From: Strongylocentrotus droebachiensis
Lineage: Eukaryota; Echinodermata; Echinoidea; Camarodonta; Strongylocentrotidae
Direction of reading: 5' to 3'
NCBI GenBank assembly: GCA_035222895.1
Contig: JAVYIG010001050.1
Coordinates: 189,001 to 253,000, forward strand
DNA length: 64,000 nucleotides
The notes below the pieces were generated by a model, which was given only the letters and a program-made list of their open reading frames with translations, ran no database searches and was not told the DNA's origin. Made by a program: the position numbers and the translations under genes. Of this stretch, positions 1 through 14,600 are shown one piece after another; positions within the stretch are counted from its first letter, which is position 1, and each line of letters opens with the position of its first letter.

Positions 1-608
1 ATTTCAAGATTTTTGGGTCGGTCGCAAAGGGCAATACAACATTTTTTGATTGAAGTTGCCTTGTCCCTCATCTGTCAAAGCTCAAAGTGGTAGGCATTCT
101 TCACCCTTAGCAGGAAGCTGTGTCCCTTACTGGCTAATGACAATGATGTCAACAGGTGAGTTATTCTTGAAAAACCTACATACATGTAAATGTGGTATGA
201 TCCAATTTTGAAGAATGGGAATTTCCCTTATGACAACATAAGTACATTCCATACATGTACATTGTGCTTTATAGGAATGCAGTAAAATAAATATGCCTTG
301 AAAGGAAATAACATTGCACATAGAGTTACCTTAATACAGGTGCATAGAGTCTGAAATCTAACCCACTCCTTAAAGCCACACTGTACTACTTGTAGCTACT
401 TGCTCCCTCTATATAGAAAACAATGCCTAATCGGTGACCATTGGTCCCCCATGATCCTCTTTTTTCTTATGTTAGTTGAGAGCTGAGTTAATTAGATAAC
501 CACCTGTCCAGTGACCTTGGGGGTGGTCTTATCCCTTCTATAAACTAGTACAGATGGGCTTTAAATATCCACAAATACCCTACCCACAACGTAAGAACGG
601 TCCCTTAC
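1..608 (-). other. Myosin X intron 28 (partial)
   Basis: Ordinary AT-rich intron. I searched the minus strand for the next PH2/PH1 exon (a tryptophan-containing C-terminal PH helix) and did not find one. No clear repeat. Confidence 0.6.
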
Positions 609-707
609 CTGCATTCGTCTGCTGTTTCCGCTACCACATGGTATGTTCGTTGGTCTGTGATCAGCTCTAATGAGTTCTCACGTCCCACGCTGCTGTCTAT
701 GATTTGC
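609..707 (-). CDS. MYO10: Myosin X exon 28, PH2 end (residues 1046-1078)
   Basis: Encodes [20 protein letters not shown] then [12 protein letters not shown] plus two bases. It matches the C-terminal strands of PH2 (EIID...RTFHLIAES in vertebrates). Acceptor TTCTGCAG, donor GTAAGG. It is the last exon found in this window; the next must lie at coordinates below 1. Confidence 0.95.
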
Positions 708-2648
708 CTGCAGAAGGAGGAGATGGAAGTTTAATTTTAAGGCTATTTTTCTAGAATAATTCATTCAGAATTCAATTTTAGTTAGAAACAATCATTTACT
801 TAAAAACTTTAAATAGGTTCAATCCCCTTTAAAAGTCTCCTGGCACCAAACATTTTCTTGCCAGTGCAATACATCACTAATTTATTTAAAGGAAGAATGA
901 ATTGATTTAGTCTGCTCCAAGTCCCAGTTGCAGGGCAATTCCGTGAAATAAGTCCCATACAACATATTTTTTCCATTCATTTCATCCGAAAATAAAAATA
1001 ATATCGGTATGACCATTTGATAATGTTAGTGCTACCAGAAAGAACCATTGATCATATCAAGAATTTTTTTTTTGGATGAAATAAATGGACAGATGTCATT
1101 TGTTGTACAGAACTATTGCACATATGTCATTTGTTGAACAGAACCATTGCATAGAATTGCCCTAGAATGCATAGTCTACAGTGTAACTCTAGTATTCAGC
1201 TTCGATAGGCCAAACCCTGCGTGATGTGCAACGACTGAAAGGAATCTCTTTAGCTATCATAAGTAGACTTACACAGCGCTCTTGATGTCAATCTTGCCGA
1301 GAAGCTTAGCACCATCAGAGTCAGATTCATAGTATGAAAGTATGGTATCCTTGAGAACGAAAAACCTCTTCTTCCAGTTACGCCTGCACAACAAAAGATA
1401 CATGTAAGATGACTAAGTGTGTGAATGGTGTGAAGTTAATATTTTTTTAACCAGAGAGATGTAGAACTTTCAAAATGGCTGGTGAAATTTCCATTTAAAT
1501 AATTAAACTTGTAGACATTTACCTACATGTAATTAGCATTATGCCATTCTTGGACATGGGATTGATTATACCACAAACAAAACTTTCTTTAAAAAAATGT
1601 TTTTTGTTCAATATTACAATACATGAAAAGCATATTCCTACATCTACTTCAATTAACACAACATCTACTTCAGTTAACACAATATCTAGGCAAAACTTAC
1701 AATTACATGTAACATCATCTTTATAAATTCTCCTGTCCTAGGAATAATATAAATACATGAGAATGTAGTTTCACTTCATCACAATAAAGAGAAAGCATCT
1801 TACCTTGATAATGTTCCAGTTCCTCCTCCCTTCTTCTGAAGCCATCCAGATTTCAATGCTTCCTGTTGATCAAACATAATTTTTTTTCTCCTGTCAATAT
1901 AGCCCAAACCAAGTAGCAATTCTCCCAATCCCAATTATTTATACAGGGTGATTATTATTAAGTGAACTACAGTATCAAGGATAACTTCATTGATGTGTCG
2001 CACAGTAAAGAAACAAGGGATACACGTCCCAATGTCATCAAAATGTTTCTGGTAGTTTTCAATATAAATATACCCTACTTTGACAAAAGGAAGCAACTGT
2101 TTAATTGCAAAAAAATTATACTTGTCTCTGCAAAATACAAAGAAACTTCTCCTAATATGGAGATTCTTCTTGTGATGTATAACATAGAAAGACATTCCTG
2201 CATGAAAGCTCAATATACTCTTACTGTCCAAACTTCTTTTATTTTGTTGTAGTTGCTTTACCAGGTTTTCTTTAAACAAAAATCTAATTCTTGATGCTTC
2301 CTTTTGTCAAAGTAGGGATCTAATTTGATGGAATAGACTGGTATGTAAGTCTTACCTGCTTGGTTCTGAACCACATGAGGGTTTCATCTCGGAGAACAAA
2401 CCAACGCTTCCTCCATGTGTTCATCATACCTCCTGGATGGTGGAAAGAGAATAGGAGAAAACATTTATTAGCATAGTTGGTTCCCCAGCCATATTTATGT
2501 CACCATCATTATCTTCATCATCATCTCCTTGTTATACTCATAGTCAGCATGACCATGATTACCGTCATCATCACAACCAAACAATCATCATCATATCCTC
2601 CATGACCATAATAATCATCACGGCCGCATCATCATCCACATCACCTTC

Positions 2649-2682
<34 letters not shown>

Positions 2683-5600
2683 CCATCGCCATCATCATCA
2701 TCATCATCATCACCATCCACACCACTTTCATCATCATCATCATCATCATCATCACCATCCACACCATCATCATCATCATCATCATCACCATCCACACCAC
2801 TTTCATCATCATCATCTTCATCATCATCATCATCATCATCATCATCTCCATTATCACCAGTACCTTCACCATCATTCCCACCACCATTGCCAGCACCAAC
2901 ACCGCCACCATCGATCATTATCATCTTAATCTTACCAGCCTTCATCTGTAGGAAACTCTCAAAGTACTGCGTCTCCTCAGACTTCCTTGAAATGGTGTCA
3001 TCATCTTCATCTTCATCCATCTCAGAAACATCCTCTGGTAGATCTTGTTCAAACTGAAAAAAGGTGAGCAATAAAATATAAAGTCATTGACTATGTTTAA
3101 TTAACTGAAAAGATATCGTGATTTACATTTTTTCAAATTATTGATTAAACAGCCATCAAGTGATTTAAATCACTGATTTAAAAACAAATCAAAATCTTTG
3201 TGGATTTGAGTTAACTAAATAATCCCCAAATCCACATGAGATCACCACAAAACTGGAAACTCTCTTGAAAAACACCTTTCATAATCTTACCACTAATTCT
3301 CTTGCATATTAACGATGACAATTTTTCATATATATGACAACAAATAATTTTAGTAATCTTACTACAGAACACATCAAACAAAACCAATCAACGTTTAATG
3401 TATTCACATTTAAGAATTTAAGAAGAAGCAAATAATATAGACAAACAATAAACTTCTAATCCCTGAATGTTTTTGACTGATTTGCTATAAAATTATATTG
3501 GTTACCATGGCAATAGACTGATCAAAGTCCTGCATGATGTCCTTCTCTGCCTCTGCTAGCCTGGCTTGTCTCATCCTCTCCAGCTCTGCTTCTCGTCTAG
3601 CAACCTCCTCCTCGAGCTCCCTCTCTTGGTCCTCTTGCTCCCGCAGTAAATCATCCTCCTTTTGTTTCCTGGAGCAAATTCAAGGTCAACGGTTAGTAGA
3701 GTATCAAGAAATACAATGTCGGTAAAGATGATAGGAGAACAAAATACTTTAGATCTACATGTAGGAAGTTCAAAGAGCTATGAAAAGTGAATATAAATAA
3801 ACAGCATTTGTAAATATTACGTTGATACATGGTAATAAAACTACATGTAAGATTTCAATGTTTAAAACCACCTTTTCTTGAAATTCAAAGACTTGGGAGC
3901 CAGTAACCAAATGACAAATCTAAATATATATGAAACTTCAGAATTCTCATCTTTATCAAGCAAACATTGGTTGTAACATTACATGTACCTGTTTATTGTG
4001 AAATATGTAAGCATCTCATTATCTCAGGAGATTGATACTCTTCCTAAACGTAGTATTTTAACATACCTCATTTCTTCCTTCTCTCTGATTAGTCTTTCTT
4101 CCTCAGCCTGCAAAGATGGATAGAAAACAAAATATCACAAATTATTTTCTTTCTTATGATGTACATGTATATGAAGTACATCACTATCAATTTACTACCT
4201 GAAACATCATCATCAATGGCTGCACCATGGTCTGTCATCCTCAAATTGGTAACATTTGAAAGTCTAAAATATTTTTTTCCATATATGCAAACTTTCATTT
4301 TTATATTTTTTCAACTGAGTCTTTGAACATCTATATTATGTACTTTCATTTTTTATTAAAACAATGCAGCAAATAAAGACAAAATGAGTGTTGCCAGTTT
4401 CAAAATTGAAAATTGATGAATTAAACCCTTAAACAATCCAGTGCTGAATGAATATGCCTTTCAAGCTACAAATCATTACAAGTGGTTCAAGCTTACCTTC
4501 CTCCTTGCTTCTTCTCCCTCTATCATTTTCTGTTTCTCTATTTCTCTGGCTCTCTCAATCTCTGCCAATCGGAGCTCCTCGTCTTGCTTCTTCTTCGTCT
4601 CTTCCTCTTCTTGCCTCTGTCGAGCTTCTACCTCAAGCTAAAAACAAATCATGGGGATGAGATTACTTGTCTTAATACAAAAATATTACATTTTATTTTA
4701 TTTATTGTAAATAAGGTTAATTTCTTAACCCATTGCCTACAGGGACTGGTTAGCACCTGTATTGTAAGTGTAATTGATCTTTATTTCATTCATCATAAAA
4801 ACATCATAAAAAACATATAAAATACAAACATAGTGAACAAGCTAAAGAAAAACATTTATAATAGAATACAACAACAACAAAAATGTCATATGAATGTGGA
4901 GACAGCTAGGAAAGCCAAATTGGTGCTACTACCTAAACAGAAATACAGTATAATATTGTCGTTTACAAAGGTTATTAAAAAAAAAAAAACCTGACCGTGT
5001 AGAAAATCAATCTTCATATATATTGTTGGATTAAAATTTAATATATCTCCTTTTAAAAACATTAATTGATGTGAATCTGATAATTCATTAGACAACAGGT
5101 TTTGTCTTTGGCAAGTGCATTGAACACGTAATTAAAAAAGCACTGTGAAGACATGCACATCGGTATATCCTAAGAGTTATCAGACAAGACCACAAGAACC
5201 TCACCTTCTTCTGCAATATTTCCATCTCTTTCAACTTGGCGTCTTGTTTCAGCCTCTCAAGCTCTCTGGAAAAAAGAGAAAGAAAAACGTTAAGATTTGT
5301 TACTAAAATATTACAAGTCATGGGATATTACTTTTCTTCTTCTTCTTCCTCATCGAGTGCTATTTCATGCAACAAAGACTACGCACTGCAGCGATTGGGG
5401 GTGTGCAGATGGACGACGACAAAAAGGTTCCCCCTACTCTTATACGTTCTTAACGTGCAAAGATGACTCTCCTCTACATTTATACTTCCTTTCCGAGGCA
5501 GAATGGATATTAACACTGGATGATTTCAACTCAGATGTATGGCACATTTGAGTACTTTGGTAGATCATAATTTAATCTAAATTTATTGTGAAAGTGTATA

Positions 5601-8600
5601 CTTTCATGTAACATATTCCTCCCTTGACATCCACAATTGATATCTTATGGAAGTGTGGAAGAAATGCCCACTTTACTGTTCAATAGAGACAAGCAGAGTT
5701 TTGTTCTAACTTTTTCAAACTTCTATCCATCTGAGTAAAATGTTCAAGAGAAAGATATACATGTAAGAGTAGCACAAATTAACCCATTTTCGAGTATTTC
5801 ATCCTTTATATGAGAGTGCCATTTTATCTATATAAGTTTTTACCTTTGTTCCTCTTCTTCCCTCCTTCTCTGCTCTTCTCTCACTCTCTCTTCCTCCTTC
5901 CTCTTCTCTTCCTTCAGATAAGCCAGATAGTTCCTGGCCTTGCGAGCTCTCTCATACTTCTGCATTACGATTGCAGCATTCTTGATGCGTATGAAGGCAA
6001 GACGCCTTTGATGCATCTACAGAGAAAAACCAACAACAAAATTCAAGACTTGCATTTTAGTTTTTGCTTTAAATAAAACATTACAATATGACAATTACAT
6101 TACTTTGATAAAATATATAATCATTTGAATACGATAAAACCACAACTATTCCCTGGGGATTAATAAACAGAAATCTATATATATCTATAAGTTTATATTT
6201 TTGTACATATCAATAAAATATGACATGTTGGTTAAAAATAAAAGAAAACAGGTTTTGATTGAAAAATGAAAGAGTCAGTGACAATAATCTAGACAAGAGT
6301 AAAGAAAATTTAGTTTGAAAAAGTGGTATTTCTTACCCTAACAACGTTCTGTACCACAATGATCTTGGCTCGTGTTCTCAGGTACTGCTTTCTGAAAATA
6401 AAAGACAACAAAAATCTTGATAAAAAGTGGAAGGTTAGGATCTTAAAATATTCTTCTAAATACTATTTTACATTCATATAGTAAATGAGAAGAGTTATAG
6501 AGGGAACATAATATATTAAATCAAGGCCTACACAGAAAACATACTAGTCTTTAAGAGTTTACTTCTCTGCACACCAACATTTTATCTGAGCATGTCAACT
6601 AATCTATTAAACACAAGTTACTTTCTATTCTGAAGGCAACTCTTGTGGAATTTAAACTGAAATTAAATCATCTTATTAAAGCAGGACTATTTTAAGTTGA
6701 CAATTTGAATGTGGGAGAGCCTCCAAGTATACAAAGACAATTATTTTTTATGGTAATGGGTCTACTTCAAGTTACATTTAAGTTTTTATTTCTTTTGCAA
6801 TTTAATTTAATATTGTGATTTCCTTGATAGAGGCCTCATTTACAAGCACAAGTTGCTTCTTAGAGGTCCTGGCCTATCATGTATTCTGTATTTATGATTT
6901 GTATTTTCTTAATGCCAAATAAACTAAATTGAATTAAATTGAATTGATTACATGCACATGGATGAAAAAAGTGTCCCACCCTTCGAACAGGTGCTACCCA
7001 AGTCAGACCAACCTTTGCATGTGCCCCTTGAACGCAGCTTTGATGAGGTCCGCTTTGACCCCTAACATCCTCTCTCTCTCGGTCTCCAGGGTGTTCTCTA
7101 GGGTCTCCTTGAGGAAGGCCTTGTTCTTCCCTAGCTGCCATTGCTTCCTGGTCCCATCATACTGCAGGAGAAGCACACTACACTTCTGCTTGGAATCGTC
7201 GGAGGAAGTCATCGTCTTGAGTTGCTCTTTGCTGAACAGTGATTTGTACCTGGAAAATAACAGGGGCAGTTTAGGGTTGGTTCATTTGAGTATTTTGATG
7301 GTTAGGTTTTAATTGATGACTATTGATTATTGATTTCCATCCATTATATTTTTTTTTTTTGGTGAATAATCCATTTTGTAATCACAACACTCATATATAC
7401 ACATTTTCATTGGTGCCACAATTAACTTCAACATCATGAACATCATCATCATCATTATCATTATCACCATCGTTTTCATCACCATCATCATCAGAAACAT
7501 CAGCAACATCATCACCATCACCATTGTCATCATCAGAATCTTCGCGACATTTGCAATCAAAATTATCATCATATGAAGCATCATCACCTGTGCTATTATC
7601 ATCATCATCATCAATCAATTATTGTCTCACCTAGCAATAAAATCTGTATATATTCTCCTGACCGGGTAACCTGCCCTCCTGATCTTAATAGTCTCTAGCA
7701 TTCCAGAGTAACGAAGCTGATTCAGAACCACCTGAGGCTGGAACTTGGTTGGAGCCTGCAAAGATCAAATAAAACAACAATTCAATTCCTTTACTCTCAT
7801 CCATCAAAATGATGCTTTCGGAAAGGTGAGTCGATAACATCAGAAGGGACCGCATGCATAGATTATGGAATAAATACATAAACAGATAAACATATAGGCC
7901 CGAATTCACAAAGGAGGTTTAGATTTAACCCATGGTTTAAACCCTCATTTACATAACCCATGGTTTAAAATAAGCGCGAAATAAGCTTGACACAAGTCAG
8001 AGGTCCAATTTTAGACGCACACATTTTTTGCGCTAATTTTTAAACCATGGGTTATGTAAATGAGGGTTGAAACCATGGATTAAATATAAACCTCCTTTGT
8101 GAATTCGGGCCAAAGTGAATAAAAAATCACATGGCTATAAATCAATAAATGTATATCAAGATTCAAATGGGTTGACTAGTGATCGCAGATTTGCTCTGAT
8201 AGTTCCTCCAAGCCCTATTATTGGATTGAGAATAGAGTTGCAATAAAGTCTTTATTATGTTAGATTTGAATAACAGTAGATCATGTAGGAGATCACCAGT
8301 CACTTCAATGTCATGGGTTCATATCCCACCGCTGCCACCATGTTTAGTAGAGAAAAAGTCAAAAGTAATTTATGTTAATAGCCAAAATAACTTTTAATGC
8401 CTCTACAGTGAAACGTGTATATAAATACCACTCAAGGGAAAACATGAAAAGTGGTCTTGATAGGCAGGTGATCTTTATGTACAGGTTCCTTTGGTACAGG
8501 TTTCAATGAGAAACCAGATTCAAGGGAAACAGAAAATGTGGTCTTTATAGAAAGGTGGTCGCTAAAGCAGGTTTGACTGTATTTCTTTTCAGAGTGCGCT

Positions 8601-11600
8601 TCATAAACTCATTAATCTACAAACAAATTTCACTCTTTACTGTAAATGTGTATGACCTATTGATTTATTACGACATTCTTACCAAATGAGATGAATTCTA
8701 TTTTAATCACCAACCTTCACTATCAATGCTACATTTTCAATGTACAGGGACGCCAATTAATTTTCAACATAATCTCTCTTGTCAAATTTTGTCCTACAAC
8801 TTCCTTGAATCTGTCACACAATTAATTTTTATTAACCTTTTGTTAGATGAATATTAATGGGAAGGAAATACTTCATTAAAACAATGAGAGGTTACATATC
8901 TTGTAATTAAAAGAAAGATGTATAAACATACCAGCAATTATTCAAAGGCAATGGTGGATTGAGGATAAAACCCTTAAATTTCATTACTATATATTCATGT
9001 GATGAATGCACAATTTTAATACAAATGCTCCGATGGCAATTGCTCCTGTGCAAGTTTCAAATGCCTGACTTTAAATGTGGACTTAACACTACTCCTAACA
9101 ATAACCCCTAACCCTACCATGAAATATAATCACAACCCTAGCCCTAAATTACAATATCCTGATGAGTCTTTATAGGTTTGATCATGATTTATCATGAAAG
9201 AACACAGTGCACTTAAAATCGGGGGAAATGATGTCAACCTGGGATTAATCAAGATGTGGAGAAAAGAATCATTTGCTGAGAGTTACATGTAGAAGGGCAT
9301 AAACTCCATGTACAATGATATGACTTAACACCCCTTATGGCTCTAATAACAGATCAATCATCTGTCTGCACTTTAAGATGACTGAAATATGAAGAAGTGA
9401 TAGGCCTAATCTACAAGTAGTCACAGGTTCCTCCTTTTTCCTGGATTTAGTTAAGACGTCAGCCTTTTTCTGTCTGTAATAACATCGCTCTAAAAGCGCT
9501 AGAGGGAGCTAACCTCTAACGGAACTCATCTGAACTTTCCCTTAAATATTGAAATCAAAATTCTGTTTTTTTTCCTTCTTCTTATCAAATGATGAATGAA
9601 CATAAGATTTCCATAGTGCTGATAAAATTCAGTAATGTAGTATATTTGACACTTCATATTCTTATTTTATATTTTGAATTGTTTTCCTATCTGAATCTTT
9701 TGCCTTGATTATGGATGTAAAAAGGGAGATTAGGCTATAATTACATGTAAACAATTATTTTTAATCAAGGACCACACATGATACAAACACTGTAACTTAT
9801 AAAAGGACATCACATGTTTGGAATTGTGCACTGAAAAAAACTCCTTCATTCATATCATGAAAATCATTTTAAATTTTCTCGAAAGGGTGCTAAGTTGAAC
9901 CTCCTTAGGAACCCAATTCTTTATTGTGGTTACCCAAAGGTGATAATTGACAACTTAAATACTTGCAATTACTCAATTTGCAGACATTCTCTAATACATC
10001 ACGTCTCTAGCTCAGAGGCGACGACAGGTTCATGCCTAAAGCGCTTTGATCTTTGCAACGTGACGAGGAAGCACCTCATACATTTAGAACCCGCGACTAA
10101 GCAAGGTGCGGCGGAAGTAAAATAATGTTGTTGCCTGTCGTCCTCTTAAGCTAATTTGTTTGAATGTGCAATGCTAATGGGGAAGGGCTTCTTTTAGAAA
10201 CGGCTGATGACTGAAGAGTAAACAATGTTAAAACAAAGGAGATTGATTTTAAGGAGCAGGAGGTGATTTCCCAACTAAGGACCCTACAAAGTTAGTGCCT
10301 CACCCTAAACTCACGATATGAAATTGTCTGTTGAGAGCCAGAAGAGTGTTAACTCCAAATGTAAAGTCTCATTAGTTAATACCAAGCTGATTCTCCAGAG
10401 ACAAAAATATGAAAAATAAAGCAATAGGAGCTTCTAGAAGGAACGTACAACTTTTACAAAAACTTTCGCATTGTATTTATGTATTTGGTAGCAATTTCAA
10501 ACCAATATTTTTCTTTTTAAAATATGAATCTACCTGATAGATCAAAGTGTACTCCAGATTAGTAATCATGAAATTGGAAACTCTGTGACATGTACCTTGT
10601 GAGCTCCCCTCCCATTTGCCCTGTACTAAAAGAATTCAAAACTTATATCTTCCCTAATAATCATACATTCACCTTAAAAACAATTACTGCAAATGTATTT
10701 TTATACAATCTAATACAACCCCTGTATGAAACAAATTTATGTCATCATCAATAACTAAGAAAATGAGAGCAAATTGGAGAGGAGCTAGCAAAATACGTCA
10801 GTGTTCCCAATGTGTGTTTTACTGATGACAACTTCAAATATTTATTAACTGTCCTATTTTTAATCAGATTTTGCACAAACTTTCACTCATTTCTTTCTCT
10901 CACTTTCTGCTTTTATTAAAACCAACTTAATATCAGGGTGGTCACTACTGATAGGACGCACCACATGGAAGTGGCTGATATACTTTAGGAGAGGATGGAA
11001 CGTCTTGTCATTAAAGAGCTTGTGTCCTACAAGGGTGAACTTCCTCTCTCTGCCGGCATTTGTCAGTTCATATCGCTGTTACTATAGAAACGATAACGAG
11101 GAGGGCAGTTAGAGAGCATATCCTAAAGGGCGCTGAACTCTATAAACACAGTTGGCGCTTTCATCAAAAGCAGTTTTTACCTTTCAGGCCTAAAGTGACT
11201 AAAAATGACTTATTGTTTGTAATCTTTGTTGACAGTTATACTGACCCTTTCCGTGCAAATCAAAATAAAGAGAATACATGTAGCTATTCGTACTTTAAAC
11301 ATCAATTAAAGCATTCAAATGTCTAAGCAGTATTAGCAAGTCAAAACAAAGAGAATACATGTAGCTATCCGTAGTTTAAACATCAAGTGAAGCATTTAAA
11401 TGTCTAAGCAGTATGAGCTGCGGGTACAGAAAGGGTTTAATGTCAAATTGAAACTTCTATGCAGAAAAATAGCTTTTGCAACAAAAGATATATCATAAAA
11501 GTGATAAAAACCTATGCATATCTCTGCAATCTACAGAAACACATTAACATAGAAATAGAAGGGAATAGGGTTCTGTTTGCCCTGAGCTCTTTTAAGAAAG

Positions 11601-14600
11601 AACACAGGTGTTGGCAATGGGGGACAGGACAATTCCTCTTGGAACATTTGGACAACTTTCGACCATTCTCGGGAGTACTGACTCACTACAAATCTGAGGT
11701 TTTTCCGTGCGAAATAATGATTACATTGTATTAGTGCTAATAGGTGACAAATAGGGTGATCATGAAGAGCAATTAGTTGTGGAAACTCTACAAATTTCCC
11801 TTCAATGCCTTGCTCTCTGTCATGATATTTTTTGAAACATTCAAACCTTCTAAAGTAATGTTGTCAGAGGTGATATCATCCACGTTTGAGCGGAAATCAG
11901 CAAGACGTGCAGACTTCGTAAAATGCCCATAAAAGTGCATGTGTGTGGTAATTACAAGTTAGATATCTACATTAAAAAAGAGCACCTCAGAACTTAACTC
12001 ATTGGCAACTGAATTCATTCATTCCCATAGGCTTAATACAGTAACCACCCAATTCCCACAGGCAAAGGGATGACAATGAAAATTTAAAATTGTAGTCATT
12101 TTGTGTGTTGAAACATATGGGAATTTAAGTAGTCCTGCACTTTGTCACAAAGACATTACTGATTCAACCAATTTGAAGAGCCCATATGTATAGTGATTAA
12201 AACTTTTAAAAGTTCATAACTTTCTTATTTTGAGTCAGATGTCATTCAAACTTTCATCAGTCTGCTTCCATGATTTTGTTTTGTTTCTTTTAGAAGAGTT
12301 GTCTGTTAAGGTTGGATTTCCCTTTAGGTTTCCTTTCTTAGAGTTCAAATTTTAGTTCATCGACTTTGTATATTTATACTACCAGTAATTTACTTTGAAG
12401 CTTTTGAAGTGACTTTATTCTGTAGGCACCTTGAGCATCTATAGAGATGAATATGTACACTTTATAAATATTGTCAAAAATATTATCATACAAATCTTTG
12501 TACCGTGTGTCTCAAAAAAAACGTAACACTTTTGAAATGGTTGCCAAATTGAGCATATATAATTTTATGAAAAAATGTCTATATGTATGGAAAGCTAAAG
12601 GACCAACCTTTCATATGATATGAAAAAATTAAAAAAAAAATCATGCTTCGATGGACAGTGTTCACTTAAGTGTGTGTGTGTGTGGGGGGGGGGGGGGTGG
12701 GCGGTGGTGTTTCGGGATTGATAAATAACACTGAAAAAGGAATGGTATTCGAGGTATTCAAAATATCCTTTTGATTCAAAATATCCTTTTGATCCATCGA
12801 TCATGAATATCTCATATCGACCTTATTTTGTAAGTTACAAGTAATTTACCTGTCCAAAATTGGAAGGAAAAATCCTGCGCAGGCCCATTTTCATACCTCT
12901 AACTTAAGTGAACACTGTCCATCGAAGCATGATTTTTTTTTTAATTTTTTCATATCATATGAAAGGTTGGTCCTTTAGCTTTCCATACATATAGACATTT
13001 TTTCATAAAATTATATATGCTCAATTTGGCAACCATTTCAAAAGTGTTACGTTTTTTTTGAGACACACGGTATAGGTAACTGGTCCCTTTTTATTTCTTT
13101 CAGTGTAGGGAAACAAAAACCTGTAACCCATTTTTCCATGCGCTGTTTAATTTGTTACCCTACGATTCATGAAGATATTTGGACTTACCTTTTCAGTATT
13201 TGGTTTGACGCATCTTACAAAGTATGGATTGCAGTTATTCAGAGCAGACATCAGCGAATGTAGTGAATCCTGAAAGATTTATAATAATATATTAATCCAC
13301 TTTATGCAAACAACACCTGTTATCATTCCCTAATAATTTTGGACAATATCTAATTTTTTGTTTAAATAATAAGAAGACAAAATTATTTGGTATTTCTTCA
13401 AAAGCATACCTCTAGTTATGATAACATCTATGATTTAAGATTTATCACTAATTTGGTCTGAAAGAGAAGTCTTTAATATATTCCTGATATCCTGATATTT
13501 TAAAATAATATATTTTCCATAATCATACACTGATTATGTAAAAGAAATCAGGATTGTTTTAATCAATGAAGCTGAACTAAAATTCAACTGCCTCCACATC
13601 CATAAACCATGTCAAATTGTTTGAGAAATATGTTTACTCTGACATTCTATAAATCTCTACATGTTTTTAGGGATATCAAATATTAAATGAAAGCTTTTCA
13701 ATCAAAGTTTGTAAAATCTTTATTCATTGAAATTCAAGCACTTTCAAACATTTACTAAAGCTTCACTGTAAGTAAGAATTCAAAGACATTTATTCCACAA
13801 ACATTTTTATCAATGAAAAGAACAAATACAACTAAAGTGGAATACACATAAAGAGCATAAAATAATCATACCTAAAATCATGCCATGGTGGAATCGAACT
13901 GAAGTTGATGTCAATTGTCAACTCTTATTTTACTATCAACAATGTTTCCATCTTTCTTTCCTTCATTCTTTTTTTCCATTTATTTTCTCTTCTACTTTTT
14001 CTTCTTCAATCTACTCTTATATACCAATTTCACTACTGAATGTCTTAATATTATATTTACCTATTTTATATCATACTATTTGCATGTATTTTATACGTTG
14101 CATTTTTATTTGTAAGTTCAAGATGTATCAACTTTGAGCGGTTACTTTGAATTCTTATCAATAGACCTTGTAAATTCAATTCAATTTAAATGTATTCGAC
14201 CCCTCCCTCACCTTGAACTGAGCGCTGACGGTAGCCTTCTTCCTGGTATCCTTACCCCTTCCCCCTCCTGACTGCTGGCTCTCTGCTACATTCTCAAACA
14301 GGTCATAGATGAAGTCAGATCTGAAAGAAAACAAAGAAATAATAGTTCAATAAATGATATTAATAATAACCACATATATATTGGGGTCATTCCATGAGGT
14401 CGGGGCAAAAGTATGAAAATGTCCATGTAACGTTGGTATGAGATCTTCCGAGATGAAATCATCTGTTGAAGATCTGTATGCAAAGAAATGAATGAATATA
14501 CATATATAGAAGTGCGGCCCTGCCAGAATTGTTCCTGTTTCAGTTGCTTTTCTTCAAAATCTTTGCTTAATACACATTTCTCTTTTTTACAGCATTACAT

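Larger units (their letters stand above)
708..7630 (-). other. Myosin X introns 16-27 between the listed exons
   Basis: Twelve introns of about 320-620 bases. Apart from the CAT-type repeats in introns 24 and 16 and a LINE-like tail in intron 17, I see only AT-rich sequence. The long predicted peptides overlapping these introns are low-complexity or antisense shadows. Confidence 0.6.
7756..13188 (-). other. Myosin X intron 15 (5.4 kb)
   Basis: Holds the foldback elements at 7898-8111 and 12501-13072 and an 81-bp duplication near 11261-11420. The remainder is AT-rich with no ORF I can support. Confidence 0.6.

Noticed and set aside
2497-3057. Plus-strand 186-residue Ser/Pro-rich ORF
   Set aside because: Shadow of the CAT repeat and antisense to myosin exon 24.
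8285-8345. tRNA-like sequence with ATGGGTTCATATCCCACC
   Set aside because: A B-box-like match only, with no convincing A-box or stems. Probably SINE debris or chance.
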